Notes under the pieces: generated by a model
The model's database searches: none
Seen by the model: the letters and a program-made list of their open reading frames with translations, nothing else
What the model was told of the DNA's origin: nothing
Made by a program: the position numbers and the translations under genes
Source: Chelonoidis abingdonii
Taxonomy: Eukaryota > Chordata > Testudines > Testudinidae
Length of the DNA stretch: 64,000 nt
Direction of reading: 5' to 3'
Assembly (NCBI RefSeq): GCF_003597395.2
Contig: NC_133771.1
Location: forward strand, 45,783,132 to 45,847,131
Shown: positions 34,491 through 45,069 of the stretch, in pieces
Layout: every line of letters begins with the position of its first letter
Position numbering within the stretch: position 1 is the stretch's first letter

Positions 34491-35644
34491 AAGATTTGAA
34501 GTGAAAACTGAGCCTTGATTGGTTTCCATTATGGCTCATGTAGGAAATTTTATTAAATGTGTACATTCTTTTTGGTGACATATTTTGTAGTGACATACCC
34601 CATCCTAATGATTAGAGATGTCATCTAGTATCCAGTCTTCTAGAAAGTCCAATGAGTGGGCTCACTAAATAAACATATTATCCCCAAATTTCTCATGAAA
34701 ACTAAGGAGAAAACAGAGAATGTGTCTGTAACTTCCCTGATCAGAGTCCATCTTGCAAATAGAACAATAGAGATATGTAATCCATTTTTCTTTTCAAAAC
34801 AATTTCTGGCTATTCTGGGATTAGAACTAAAATTCATACTTTGTACATCAAAACTGGATGCTTTAACTGGTAGAACTTCCTAATTAGAAATTAGGATGGA
34901 GGAGATGGGAAGAAACAGGGGGAAACTTAGAGCCAGTTTTTGAAATGGAAACACGAGTCCTTATAAAGGCTAGTGCTTTCTCTATAGAAAGATAAAGACC
35001 ATGGAATACCACTTAAAAACAAATATTATTCACAGGGGTTTCCTTTGATAACCAGCTGAAGCAACCTTTTCAAAGTTGTTTTTTCTAATTCTCTTGATAT
35101 TTTGAACTCTCCTCTTTCGGTTTCAAAGGAATTTTGAATACCTAATAAAGATACTATTTATGTGCCCTCAATTATATCTGCTCAACCACTTTTTACTGTT
35201 ATTGTTTCTTGTAACACATCTATTGATCAGGAGAGACTGGTGAGATGTTTATGGAAATAGAAAGACAATCTTCTTTATGAAGAGCAAAGGATAAATACTT
35301 TTAATGATGGGGCTGAGGTTACCCATTCTTGTTGAAAGACATTACTTTTATTTTGCCTACTGATTTGATTTCCCTGGGCTTTCTGATTTATTTTCTGCAA
35401 AATTGCAGCTCTGCAGAAATGAAAATATGTATATTTTCTTGTGATGAGGATCCAAAGTCCTAGATTTATAATGAAGATATAACTCTGACACTGAATTAGC
35501 TTACTCTGTGTTGCTTAATTTTTGAACTATCATCTTCAGCCAATTTTTCACATTATGCAGAATTGTTTGAGTTCAGAAATCTAACAAACGACGTAGTACA
35601 ACCCCCAAAACAGAATAAATGAAGGAAAAAACATTCAATTTTCA
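34491..35644. other. unannotated stretch
   Basis: No gene or classified repeat recognised. Confidence 0.45.
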
Positions 35645-36445
35645 TAAATTCATAGATTATACAGCCAGATGGAAGTATTGTGATAATCTAATATGACCTC
35701 CAGGCCATAGGATTTACTTGAATTAATTCCTGTTGGAACTAGAGCATATCATTTAACAAAACATCCAATCTAGATTTAAAGATTGCCATTGAGAGAGAAT
35801 CTCTTGGTGGGTTCTTCCAATAGTTATCCTCACTGTTAAAAATGTATGAATCTGAATTTGTCTAGCTTCAGTTTCCAAAAATTGGATTTTGTTATACCAT
35901 TGTCTGCTAGACTGAAGAGCCCTCATCTCAAATTTCAGTTCCCCATCTTCATAATGATACACTGTGATTAGGTCATTCCTTAACCTTCTCTTTGATAAAG
36001 TAAACACACAGAGCTCTTTGAGTCTATCACTATTAGGCATGTTTTCCCAATCCTTTAGTCAGTCTTGTGGTTTTGAACCCTCTCCAGTTTTTCAACTTCC
36101 TTCTTGAATTCTGGACATCAAAATGGGTCACAGTATTCCAGTCACAGTCTCACTAGCGCCAAATATGAAAGGTAATATAACCAATGTACTCCTACTCTGT
36201 ATTTTCCTGCTTATACATACAAATTTCACATTGACTCTTTGGCCATAGCATCATACTGGAAGTTCATGCTCAGCTGGTTAGCCATCATAAATTGCACATA
36301 TTTTTTCAGAATCACTGCTTCCTAGGATAGAGTCTCAAATCCTGTAAGTATGACCTGCATTCTTTGTTTCTAAATCTATGACTTTACATTTGCCATATTG
36401 AAATGCATATTGTTTGCTTGTGCACTTGGTTCATAGTATAGATGG
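35645..36445 (-). mobile_element. old CR1 LINE, 3' portion
   Basis: 'ttcatagattatacagccagatggaagtattgtgataatctaatatgacctc' is the complement of a CR1-type 3' tail. The minus strand then encodes a decayed ORF2 C-terminus (frame 36040-35753: 'NDLITVYHYEDGEL') and upstream 'ctggagagggttcaaaac' and 'ggaatactgtgaccc' words. It is more diverged than the other CR1 copies, suggesting an older subfamily. Confidence 0.8.
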
Positions 36446-37503
36446 ATCAACAAAACTGCTATTAATTTTTAACTCTCAAAGAGCAGTGGATTGCATTTTG
36501 CCTGAAAGACAATAAACAAAGTTGTATTACATTAAAACTTTCCAGACTATCTTGATTAATCTCCTGTTGAATGTCAAACATGCACTAACATTATCAAGAA
36601 TGTTTCCATTTTACTCCAGTTGGATAGGCTAATTCATAAGAATTTTATATCCAAACATAGTATGCCTTTCCCAAAACTGTGAATCCGTTCACTCCTTTGT
36701 TTACTTCCACTTGTGTATTAATATGCATTCCTGTCTATAATGTTTATGATTGAGTTCTTGCAATCTGCTAGAGATGAACAAACCTGTTCAGTGTTATAGG
36801 ATGTTATTTCAAATACAGTATCATTTTAAAAATCAATCATTCATAAAAAATTAATAAAAAAGACAAATTGGCAATCCAGAAACAGGTTTAAAAAAATCAT
36901 TATTGCAAAGAAACAGCAAATTATACATGAGTACTGACAGCATAAACTTTTAAGTGCATCTGATGGCATTGTAAAATATTGATAGGCCTATAGATTTAGG
37001 TTGTATATTTGAGAAGTCTTACAGGAATAGACCAATTTAGAGTCCATGATTTCTTTTGTGGTGGCTAAGCTAATGGACTAGAAGAAGAAAGGTCTGCATT
37101 TTTTTAAACTTGTCTTAATATAGTCAGGTATATAATGCAGAGAGCACAAGTTTCATGGGCTTGTGACAATCTGCTCCACTAAAGAGCTCTGCATCTGTGT
37201 TCTGTGCCCGCTAACGCTTACAATTTGTTCTCAATGGGAACTCCAAATAAAGCATGTTGCTGCGATCCATCCTGGAGAGGAATAGGCTATCATGAAAAGT
37301 TCTATATCAGCAATCTGCTAGCAGACCAAGATTAAAAAAATAAAAGTTAGAAACACCAGGGCTGCTGTTTCGGAGTCCAAGAACAGTTGGGATGCAAAAG
37401 TGTCCCCAAACCTGCAAAGGGCTCCTGTGTTTCAGCAGTCAGTGTTATGGAATCCCTCTGTCTAGTGCAGTAGCATTTGGTAATATATGGTGATATACCT
37501 CTC
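36446..37503. other. unannotated AT-rich stretch
   Basis: No gene or classified repeat recognised. Confidence 0.5.
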
Positions 37504-37672
37504 ACATAGAGCTGGAAGGGACCCTGAAAGGTCATTGAGTCCAGCCCCCTGCCTTCACTAGCAGGACCAAGTACTGATTTTGCTCCAGACCCCTAAGTGA
37601 CCCCCTCAAGCAGGGAACTCACAACTTTGGGTTTAGGAAGCCCATGCTCAAACCACTGAGCTTTCCCCCCGC
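37504..37672 (-). repeat. tRNA-derived SINE with CR1-like tail (Cry type)
   Basis: On the minus strand the head contains an A-box region 'gctcagtggtttgagc' (37661-37646) and a B-box-like 'gttgtgagttc' (about 37624-37614), spaced as in a tRNA. The 3' part (37504-37570) matches the CR1 3' end ('tagagctggaagggacc...gtcattgagtccagccccctgcc' on the plus strand). A tRNA head joined to a CR1 tail is the architecture described for cryptodiran turtle Pol III SINEs, which use the CR1 machinery. Changes in the B box make it unlikely to be transcribed. Confidence 0.8.
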
Positions 37673-37759
37673 ACCAAAGAGCAGCCTATAGCTGATGCAC
37701 ATACACAAATGACTTTCCAAGTCAAAGAAACAAACGTAAATATTTCAGTTAGAGCAAGG

Positions 37760-38181
37760 ATAAAATGAATAGGAAAAAAACCAACACTTGAAGCTGTGGG
37801 TAGATTTATGTCAGTTTTTAATTATATTTGCTGAGAGAGGATTTTGTTAACCCAATAGCTGGCCTGTCTCGGGTATTTTCATGTTTTACAGTCCCCAAGA
37901 AATCACAGTTTTCAGCCAATGCATATAAAGCCCTTATAAAATATTCAACATATTCCTCTGGTTCTTGAATTCTCTGGTGAAAACACACTTTTTCATAAAC
38001 CACATTTCTCTGAGGTATAAAGTACGCATATCAAATGTAGCCAGAGCTCTTTCATAGTCATTTTTATGACTGTTTTCAGTAAAGCCAAAGTATTTAAAGA
38101 TATTCTCTGCTTGCTTCCTCATAGCATAAATTAAAGAGGATACTTGAATATCTCTAGTTTCCTGGTGGAGTTTAGTAGTCA
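37760..38181 (-). pseudogene. Ty3/gypsy gag remnant, capsid region (downstream half)
   Basis: Minus frames 38248-37934 and 38003-37818 carry gypsy capsid motifs in order: 'SSLIYAMRKQAENIFKYFGF', 'NDYERALATFD', then after a frameshift 'VCFHQRIQEPEEYVEYFIRA', 'LYALAENCDF', 'ENTRDRPAIGL'. The spacing and wording match vertebrate gypsy gag capsid. The upstream (N-terminal) half resumes on the far side of the solo LTR at 39090. Frameshift and stops make it dead. Confidence 0.85.
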
Positions 38182-38712
38182 CTTGTTGTAGAGAGGTTAG
38201 CCGGGGGCTCGTCCTTCTCTGGGGTGGTGGGGGACCACACCACCTCACTACATACTGTTGATGTCTTGAGGGGAATTAGTCCGGCAGTGGAAGTCTCCTT
38301 CGGTGGCCCTTGTGGCAATAGAAATAAGCACAGTAAGCCCGGGACCTGGGTCAGGGCAGGGAAGCAGTGAGTCAGGCTTTTACGCAGGGGCTAAGCAGTA
38401 GTAGTACAAACAGTAGCAATAAGTCCAGGCCTCCAAAGAACCAGGGAGAGGGGGAGACTGCCACCCACGATATGGGTGGCAGGGGGGACACAGGCCCTCC
38501 CACTCCACTGCTTCCCAGCCCAGAGCCCTTGCAGTGGTTGAAGACCCACTGCTGCATCAGTGGGTATCCTGGCCACAACACACTGACATGGGCTCTGACA
38601 GTGCTGCAGCCAGACTAGGGTTGGCTGCCCCCGGGCTACTTCCAGACTCCCCCTCTTGTGGTACCTGGGTAACAGTGGTGTCCTCTGGAGGGTCCAGCAC
38701 CATGGGTTCTTC

Positions 38713-38856
38713 AGAGTAGTTGGCGAGTTGCAGACCTAGCAACTCCTTCTGGTGGCTGGTATGGGACAGGCTCAGCAACTCCTCCAGGTAACTAGCATGG
38801 GGCAGGTCTGGCAACTCCTCCGGGTAGTGGGCATGGAGCAGGTCGAGCCAGTCCTT
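38713..38856 (-). repeat. 36-bp minisatellite, four units, frame-preserving
   Basis: Four 36-bp units (38821-38856, 38785-38820, 38749-38784, 38713-38748) lie head to tail. On the minus strand each encodes 12 residues of similar form, such as EELPDLPHASYL, EELLSLSHTSHQ and KELLGLQLANYS. The unit length is a multiple of three and all four are open in the same frame. The array is inside the solo LTR, so coding is doubtful. Confidence 0.8.
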
Positions 38857-38956
38857 GGGTGCACTTTGGGCCGTGGGGGCTTCCCAATTGCAGGCTGAGT
38901 CGGAGGCATCTGGCCTGCCCGGTGGCTGTCTCTCCAGTGAGATCTGCAGTCAAGCC

Positions 38957-38962
38957 TTTATA
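38957..38962 (-). promoter_or_regulatory. possible TATA box of the solo LTR
   Basis: TATAAA on the minus strand in the context 'ggaagtataaaggct', located 122 bp from the minus-strand 5' end of the LTR. It is a single motif match with no expression evidence. Confidence 0.35.
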
Positions 38963-39089
38963 CTTCCGGGGCACTGCCTTACCCTCTGAGGGGCAGGCTC
39001 AGAGCTCCCTACCTCTGCCCACCCCAGCCTCTGGATAGTCTCATCCCTCTCTGGGACAGCGGAGGACCACACCGCCTCACTACACTTGA

Positions 39090-39180
39090 AATTTTGCAAA
39101 ATATTACTTCCAGTCTGTCCATTGTGAAGGTTTGTCAAAGATGAAGTTCTCTGAGGCCATGAAGAATGGCATGTGGATGA
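39090..39180 (-). pseudogene. Ty3/gypsy gag remnant, N-terminal part
   Basis: On the minus strand the words 'SENFIFDKPSQWTDWK' and, after an in-frame TAA, 'YFAKFQ' match the start of gypsy capsid ('F....W..W...F..Y'). This is the same gene as 37760-38181, interrupted by the 898-bp LTR. The region further upstream (39180-39370) may be the element's 5' leader but shows no LTR that I can identify. Confidence 0.75.
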
Positions 39181-39199
39181 GATCAATCCTAAAACCTTT

Positions 39200-39647
39200 G
39201 TGGCTTTGTTCCTCCTGTTTGCAGCCTTTATTGCTATGTTCCTTCTGTTTCTGCTCTCCTCTTGCATCAGTTAGGCTACTTTTACTTGTGACATCACGTC
39301 ATGTAGCCAATATGGACTGGCTACAAAGCTTCCTCCCTAGGTTGATGCACCAGATGTGTTCACCATAAGATCCTTTAATGCCCTGACAGGAATGGTTGTT
39401 GTAAGCCTAAGGTAGATACATTATACATAGTGCTATCATTTACAGAAGCCCAATAGCATGGCGTCTTTCTCGCCCCAAGAAAAACAACTTTTTAAAAAGT
39501 AGTTTATTTTGCAAATATAAGTATAAGGAAAAATTGAAACAAATCCTACAGGTTCTCTTTCATTAGTGAATGAAGTATGTGTGATTCTGAAGATTTTGTG
39601 TTTCAGGTTTACTTCTGTAAACTCTGCCCATTACAATAATGAACATA
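39200..39647. other. unannotated stretch, possibly gypsy 5' leader in part
   Basis: Nothing recognised beyond proximity to the gag remnant. Confidence 0.4.
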
Positions 39648-39655
39648 ACCTAAGT

Positions 39656-39981
39656 CAGGAATCGGCAACCTTTGGCATGCAGCCCACCAGGAAAATCCGC
39701 TGGTGAGCTGGGACTGTTTCTTTACCTGCAGCTTCTGCATATTTGGCCAATCGCAGCTCCCACTGGCCACTCTTCCAGGCCGATGGGGACTGCGGGAAGT
39801 GGCGTAAGCTGAGGGTTGTGCTGACTGCCACTTCCCACAGCCCCCATTGGCCTGGAACAGTGAACCATGGCCACTGGGACCTGTGATCAGTTGAACCTGT
39901 GGATACTGCAGGTAGACAAACAGTCCCAGCTCACCTGTGGATTTCCCTGATGGGCCACATACCAAAGGTTGCTGATCCCTG
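39656..39981. mobile_element. palindromic hAT MITE, 326 bp
   Basis: Perfect 8-bp duplications 'acctaagt' (39648-39655 and 39982-39989). Ends CAGGAATCGGCAACCTTTGG and CCAAAGGTTGCTGATCCCTG are a clear terminal inverted repeat. Inner words 'ccaatcgcagctcccactggcc' and 'ggccactgggacctgtgatc' pair across the element. The minus open frame 39965-39609 is a shadow of the palindrome. Confidence 0.9.
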
Positions 39982-40139
39982 ACCTAAGTCAATTATAGAA
40001 CTATGTGGCTCAGAAAATTGCATTTACTGTTTAACCTTCAGAGGTTCTCTGGATGCAATGAGCAAATTTTACTTTCTCTGAGGGGTAATTAACAATACAC
40101 ATTAAACAAAAATAAATAATAATATGCATTAAAAGGCAT

Positions 40140-40203
40140 GATCCAAGGATCATTGAAGTAAATGGGAGTTTTTCTGCTGACTTCAGTGGGTTCTGCATCA
40201 GGG
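40140..40203. repeat. short palindromic interspersed repeat
   Basis: 'gatccaaggatcattgaagtaaatgggag' is mirrored by 'ctgacttcagtgggttctgcatc'. Same family style as 852-903. Confidence 0.4.
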
Positions 40204-40959
40204 TCGTGTAGCACTTTGCACAAGGACTTCAAACATATAAATGTATCTTTGTATATTTATCAATGTAAGTAACCCACATATGAGCTGCCATCTCCAAAAA
40301 TCCTTTTTGTGATGTGTCCAGTCTCCTGAAGTTCTCTAAGACTCTAACTGTTGGCCTTTGGATTCTCTGAGTCTCATGTTATTTCAGATCTCCAGAGCTT
40401 TCTGTAGAGGCCGTTCAGGCTTTTCTGACTTGAAATAACCTTTTTCATGGCCTTTGACTCTCAGGTTTATATATAAAGTGCAATTTACTAGGATGACACA
40501 AGTATAAACTGACCTCCCATTTCCCCCAAAGAATGGGTTTAAATTTTAGCCTTTTTTCTCATCTCTCGTGTGACTGTACCCAGTACTTGTTGGCAAAAAA
40601 CTATTCACTGTGTAACAACATCAGCTAAAGTAGGTTTTTGTCTTTGTGCAAGGAGAGTAAAAGTCCAAACATTTTAGTCATTTAATTTACAAACTAAACT
40701 TTTTGCATCGTACTAGTCAGTGCAGATGTTGCTGGTAACGTCTAACCAAAGTTCACAAAGCTTTTATAGTTCACTTTGTTTGAAAATAGTCCTCATGTTG
40801 ATAGCCAGTACTAGGCCTATGTGCCCACTCATTTCCCACTGAAGCCCTCAAAATTCGGACTTCTAAGTAGTGTATATAGGCCTTGCATAGCCATCGGCAT
40901 GGGATCTAATTTCATGAACATGAACAATAAAAGCTTTATGAACTTGGTGCACCAAAACT
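40204..40959. other. unannotated stretch
   Basis: No gene or classified repeat recognised. Confidence 0.45.
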
Positions 40960-41811
40960 CACTGTCTCAGAGCACGCCCATACCTTAAACCCCAGCATTT
41001 CAGCTCTTCTGCCTCAGTTTCCTCACAATAACCTTCATACTACTCATACTGTAGAGGTTGCTTGACCCTCCAGCCAAGCCATTTTAAAGCATTCAACATT
41101 CTTCTGGGGTCATTAAGTCCCTTAGCCCAAGACTAAAACAAAAGACTCTTCAGCCCCAGAGGCTCAGCCTTCATGCCCCATCCTTTTGGGCAGACTCTCA
41201 GAGTCAACATCCTATGTCACTAGCTGCCAACTCCTAGGCTCCAATCAACCCCACTATCTGGGTCAGGTCAACCTTCCTATCAAGAGCTTTGGACAGCCAC
41301 AGTCCTCAGATAGCTCCTTGCTTGAGTCTGGCTTCTTGTCTCACATCAGAGCAGCATGTCTGCCATGCTCCCCAGCTGGCCCTCAACTGCTGGGCTTTTC
41401 TCCTCAGGAAGGAATTAAGATTAATAAACACAATCTTCTTTTTTACCTGATCTCTTCTTCCAACTCAGTCTCGACAGATGAAAATTGCCCTCTGCAGAAA
41501 GTTCATCCCAACGCAAGCTCTGCAGAGTCATTTTGCCACTCTTCTGGCAGAGTGATGCCTTCCAGGGCTTTTTCTCCTCTCTGGCTGCCCTCTCTCCTCA
41601 GGGCTAACCACTGGAATCTCTCCTCTTCTCTCCTGGCTTTTTCCCCCTGGCTGCAGAGGATTCAGACAGCTTTCTCTTACGGAACTCTCTCCTTGCTTCC
41701 TCTTCCTCCTTTTAAGTCCCAGACCTTGCACAGTTGTAGCAGGCTTACTGAATAGAGCTGACTGGCCCCAGGCCTCCTGGACCTTAAAAGGGCAGGCCTT
41801 CCTGTTATACA
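40960..41811 (-). mobile_element. candidate LTR or unclassified repeat, minus orientation
   Basis: The minus-strand left end reads TGTATAACAGGAAGGCCTGCCC and is followed by 'ggccagtcagctctattcag' and 'gggacttaaaaggaggaag', words that I associate with a turtle LTR family. The opposite boundary is unclear and no target duplication was found. The 189-codon plus frame 41186-41755 lies inside; it is serine/leucine-rich, low in complexity, has no recognisable domain, and is best regarded as a chance frame in a C/T-rich strand. Confidence 0.4.
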
Positions 41812-42742
41812 TGGTTAGATGTTACCACGAACATCTGCACTAACTAGCATGCTGCAAGATTTTTAATTTTTAACTGTTGTATAGGCCTTGTGCATTGAGG
41901 GTATTTCTCCTGTAAACCTTTCACATCCATATCTACATATATAACAGTGTATACACATCAGAACAGCCATACAGTCTTATAGCCATAAGTCTTCTCTGCT
42001 CACTTCCCACTGAAATTTGCCATTACACAATAAAACACACATGGCATATTCCCTTTCTGATACCCCTTGGTATTACCATATCTGCTTTTCTCTTTTCAAT
42101 TGCAATCATGAAAAAGGACTAGGCTGCTTTACCACAGATAATTGTGGGCTACCTTTGTCCATTATCCCAGTATTCCGTACTTTACACTTTTGCCTTAAAC
42201 TTGTTTCAGAATAAATTAACCAAAACAATCCCTTCCTGAATTAAAAACAAGCCCCAAAGAGAACCACGTCCATCTGCAAAAAATTCTATCAAGGGAGCAA
42301 GGAATTTATCAGACAGAATTTGGTAATAACTACTATTCCCTCAGTTTATAAGTGACCATAATGCTGCTCTCTCAGCTGACAACATGCTTTTTCTGCTGAT
42401 TCAAAAAGCCTTACAATGATCTCTCTTCTCTCTTTTCCCTCAGTGCCAATTACAGTGCAGCATTTCTGGAATGGACTCTGCTGGAAAACATATGCCAGCT
42501 AGGAAGACAATAAGCCTTCCAACCATTCTCCCCACATGCTTTTAGTACAAATTGATATTTGCTGTAGTCCACTTTGTGGGTTGGTCTGTCTTTGGTGCTG
42601 TTAGCATTATCATTACCACCTTCTTGGGCACAAGACACTCAGCTAGGTACTGTATGAAAGAAATTTAAATAATTTATACTGAGAACTCCAATTTCCTCTT
42701 TATTTGCACTGTTAAATCAAACATGGAATCACTTTTCAACCT
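41812..42742. other. unannotated stretch
   Basis: No gene or classified repeat recognised. Confidence 0.45.
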
Positions 42743-42816
42743 GAGGCCCCAATCTTGCTCCTACTGAAGTCAATAAGAGTTATGTCATTTCAACAGAAGA
42801 TGGATCCGACCCTGAG
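42743..42816. repeat. short palindromic interspersed repeat
   Basis: 'ctactgaagtcaataagagt' opposed by 'tcatttcaacagaagatggatc' around a short spacer. Same style as 40140-40203 and 44690-44755. Confidence 0.35.
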
Positions 42817-42899
42817 TGATGCAACGGCCACTCTGTATAAAGGTAAATAATGGATTTATATGGGTCCCTGCTGTATACAGTATGCTTCCTGTTCTGTTT

Positions 42900-43480
42900 A
42901 TTTACAAGTTCTTGCATTGAAAAAGCCTTTACTGAAGGTCTATCACTCACCACTCTCTACAATTCCACTATTCCTTATTTGCTGGGACTTTTAAGAGATC
43001 ATATATGAACCAACAGAGTTTATTTCTTTGCAGGTTTAATAGTCAATCTTTCAGTTTCTCTTTCTGGATGTGGTGCCAACAAAAAGGTTTAATACTTGCC
43101 AATAGTGGGCTGAATCTTTTCAGGAATACGAAACTTGTTAAGTGCAAGCTTTATTAAAGCATGAGGAATAGAACCACATGCATTAGCCAGGTCAAGGCAA
43201 GTTACAGCTCAATTGCTTCTGTCTCCTTTTTGTTTCATGAATGAATTGATCTCTCATATTAAAGTGTTCCTAAGAATTCTTAGTTTCCAGGCACTCATCC
43301 CTTTTCACAGAGCTATCTATTTATCTGCTAAAACAGCTTTTGGGGCATTGCCTTGAAAGGTATATATCATCCTCTGTTTAGCAGAGAAATTGATCTGGAC
43401 TCCTTGATATCTGTTGATTCTTTCACTTTTGATCTAAAGCATCCATCCAGTTCATGCTACATCCTCAGAATATTTCCTGA
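42900..43480 (-). pseudogene. ancient reverse transcriptase fragment of a non-LTR element
   Basis: Reading the minus strand with frameshifts gives RT landmarks in the correct order. 'SRSISLLN' (about 43399-43376) corresponds to the 'RPISLLN' fingers motif. Next come 'CEKG' and a 'FMKQKGDRSN' stretch, then 'CLDLANACGSIPHALI' (about 43199-43152), equivalent to RT motif A (normally hydrophobic-D-hydrophobic..A.gsipH). Further on is 'PSVKAF' (about 42945-42920), equivalent to the approach to the catalytic D-D motif, where the aspartates are no longer readable. The 'LDLANA.GSIPH' wording differs from CR1 ('LDFSKAFD.V.H') and RTE, so a different, much older LINE lineage left it. Confidence 0.6.
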
Positions 43481-45069
43481 TCTGCTGACCAGTTTCAGTA
43501 ATGGCTTCAAAGTTTGTACATTTCCTATGAACTTTCTAAGCCAACCCACTCAGCCTTGGTATTGACACCGATATTAGCTATATAATACCCTCTTATTTTG
43601 CTTTCATGTTGTTTTCTGCTTAAACAAAATATAACAGAGGCAAAATGAGTGCTGAGGCTGAGCTGGTATAACTTGCAGGCTAAAGGGATGTAGTCCAAGA
43701 GTGTATTGGAAAAAGCATCAGGGTGATATCAGGAGATTATAAATTAAGAGAAGCCACTCATATTTTAACTCAGACCTTTTTGCAGCTCTTCTGTATTTGC
43801 AACAATTTCATATCAGACTCCTTTACACCTATCCAGCAACATGCATATTGTACCGTTTTACATGTGACTTCTGAATTTCCTGTCTGAATGACTCTTCTCT
43901 CATATGATTCAGTGAAAAATGTACATATGAACGTTCACACATTATTGTCTAGTGACTATAGACAGTATCATATAGGATACTAAAAAAAATATGCTGTGGG
44001 GCTTTCTTTTTTCATTCATCTGAGTGAAGAGCACGTCTGCCCTTTTCACTAGCTGTTACAGCAAATACAACTAACTCATTCATTATTCTGAGACCTTTGA
44101 AGCATGACATAGTCATGTAGGGTTTATTATGCCTCAGTTTACTGGGAGCTTTTAATACATTAAGACTCTGTTTTAAGAGGAAGAACCAGAAGTTTGATTT
44201 AATCCAACCAACTTTGCAGTTGGCCTACCCCTAAAAGAATAACACTATATGGACTGTTCCAGTGCATGCTAGCCCTGTATAAGATCTTGAGGTAAATTTC
44301 TATTTTGAATGTTTCAGATCTTGGTTAGGCACAGAATGGGATTCCTGTACATTGTAAGTTGAGCTAAAAAAGACAGTCAAACTTTTCTAGATTTTCTGGC
44401 TTTGTGTGAGAACTTTGATATTGTTTTCAAATAAGTACTTTACATTCAATTTCCTTTTTATGATAGTTAAATGGGGGTCAAGCTTGTAACAAAATTTATT
44501 ATCCAGTAACAATATTTATTTTGCTGCGAAAAGATTTATTATACAAAGCTCATCATGCAGCAACATGGCTTAGTCCTGATATAGTATTAACAAGTGTTGT
44601 GAAAATTAACCTGCATAACAAGAGATTTTAGTTCAAATAAGTATTTGAAACACGAATTCAAATGTTATTTCCTGTCCAACAGCTAGATCTGCCTCCCATT
44701 GCAGTGAATGGAAGTTTTGTTACTGACTTCAGCAGGATTCGGTTTTACTCATTTTAGTACAGAATCTGTAACCTTTACTCAGATTAAGCAATGCCTGCTC
44801 ACATAGATAGTTCTATTGACTTCAGCAAACATATTCTCATAAGTCCTCTCCAATGGGTGAAATTCACACATAGCTTATACATCTCTAACTCTATATTCCC
44901 AATAATTAAATGAAATAACCTGAAGATACTGCAAGGCTGAAATCTCCTCCCTCTGACTGAGGGTGTTTGCCCATCATTTGTCATCCTGATACAGTTTATT
45001 GGTAGTGTTAGATCCCCACCTGTTGTTGGATGACTACATGCAGATGTGCCCTTTAACACTTTTTCATCT
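43481..45069. other. unannotated stretch with one short palindromic repeat
   Basis: No gene seen. A palindromic repeat similar to 40140-40203 lies at about 44690-44755 ('cccattgcagtgaatggaag..ctgacttcagcagg'). Confidence 0.45.

Larger units (their letters stand above)
38187..39084 (-). mobile_element. solo LTR inserted into the gypsy gag
   Basis: Ends TGTAG..CTACA (minus strand TGTAGTGAGG...CTCTACA) are flanked by 5-bp sequences 'cttgt' (38182-38186) and 'cttga' (39085-39089), a target duplication with one mismatch. The gag reading resumes on each side. Length 898 bp. A TATAAA on the minus strand (38962-38957) about 125 bp inside the 5' end is a plausible LTR promoter. A 45-bp block beginning 'tgtagtgagg' at the minus-strand 5' end (39084-39040) recurs near the 3' end (38252-38207). 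All open frames here (including 38557-38814 minus and 38367-38618 plus) lie within this LTR. Confidence 0.65.

Noticed and set aside
37504..37672. A genuine tRNA gene on the minus strand
   Set aside because: A and B box words exist but the arms do not pair as a full cloverleaf and the unit continues into a CR1-like tail, so it is a SINE.
41186..41755. 189-codon plus-strand open frame as a possible gene
   Set aside because: Serine/leucine-rich, no domain, no splice or promoter context, and it lies in a C/T-rich, LTR-like repeat.
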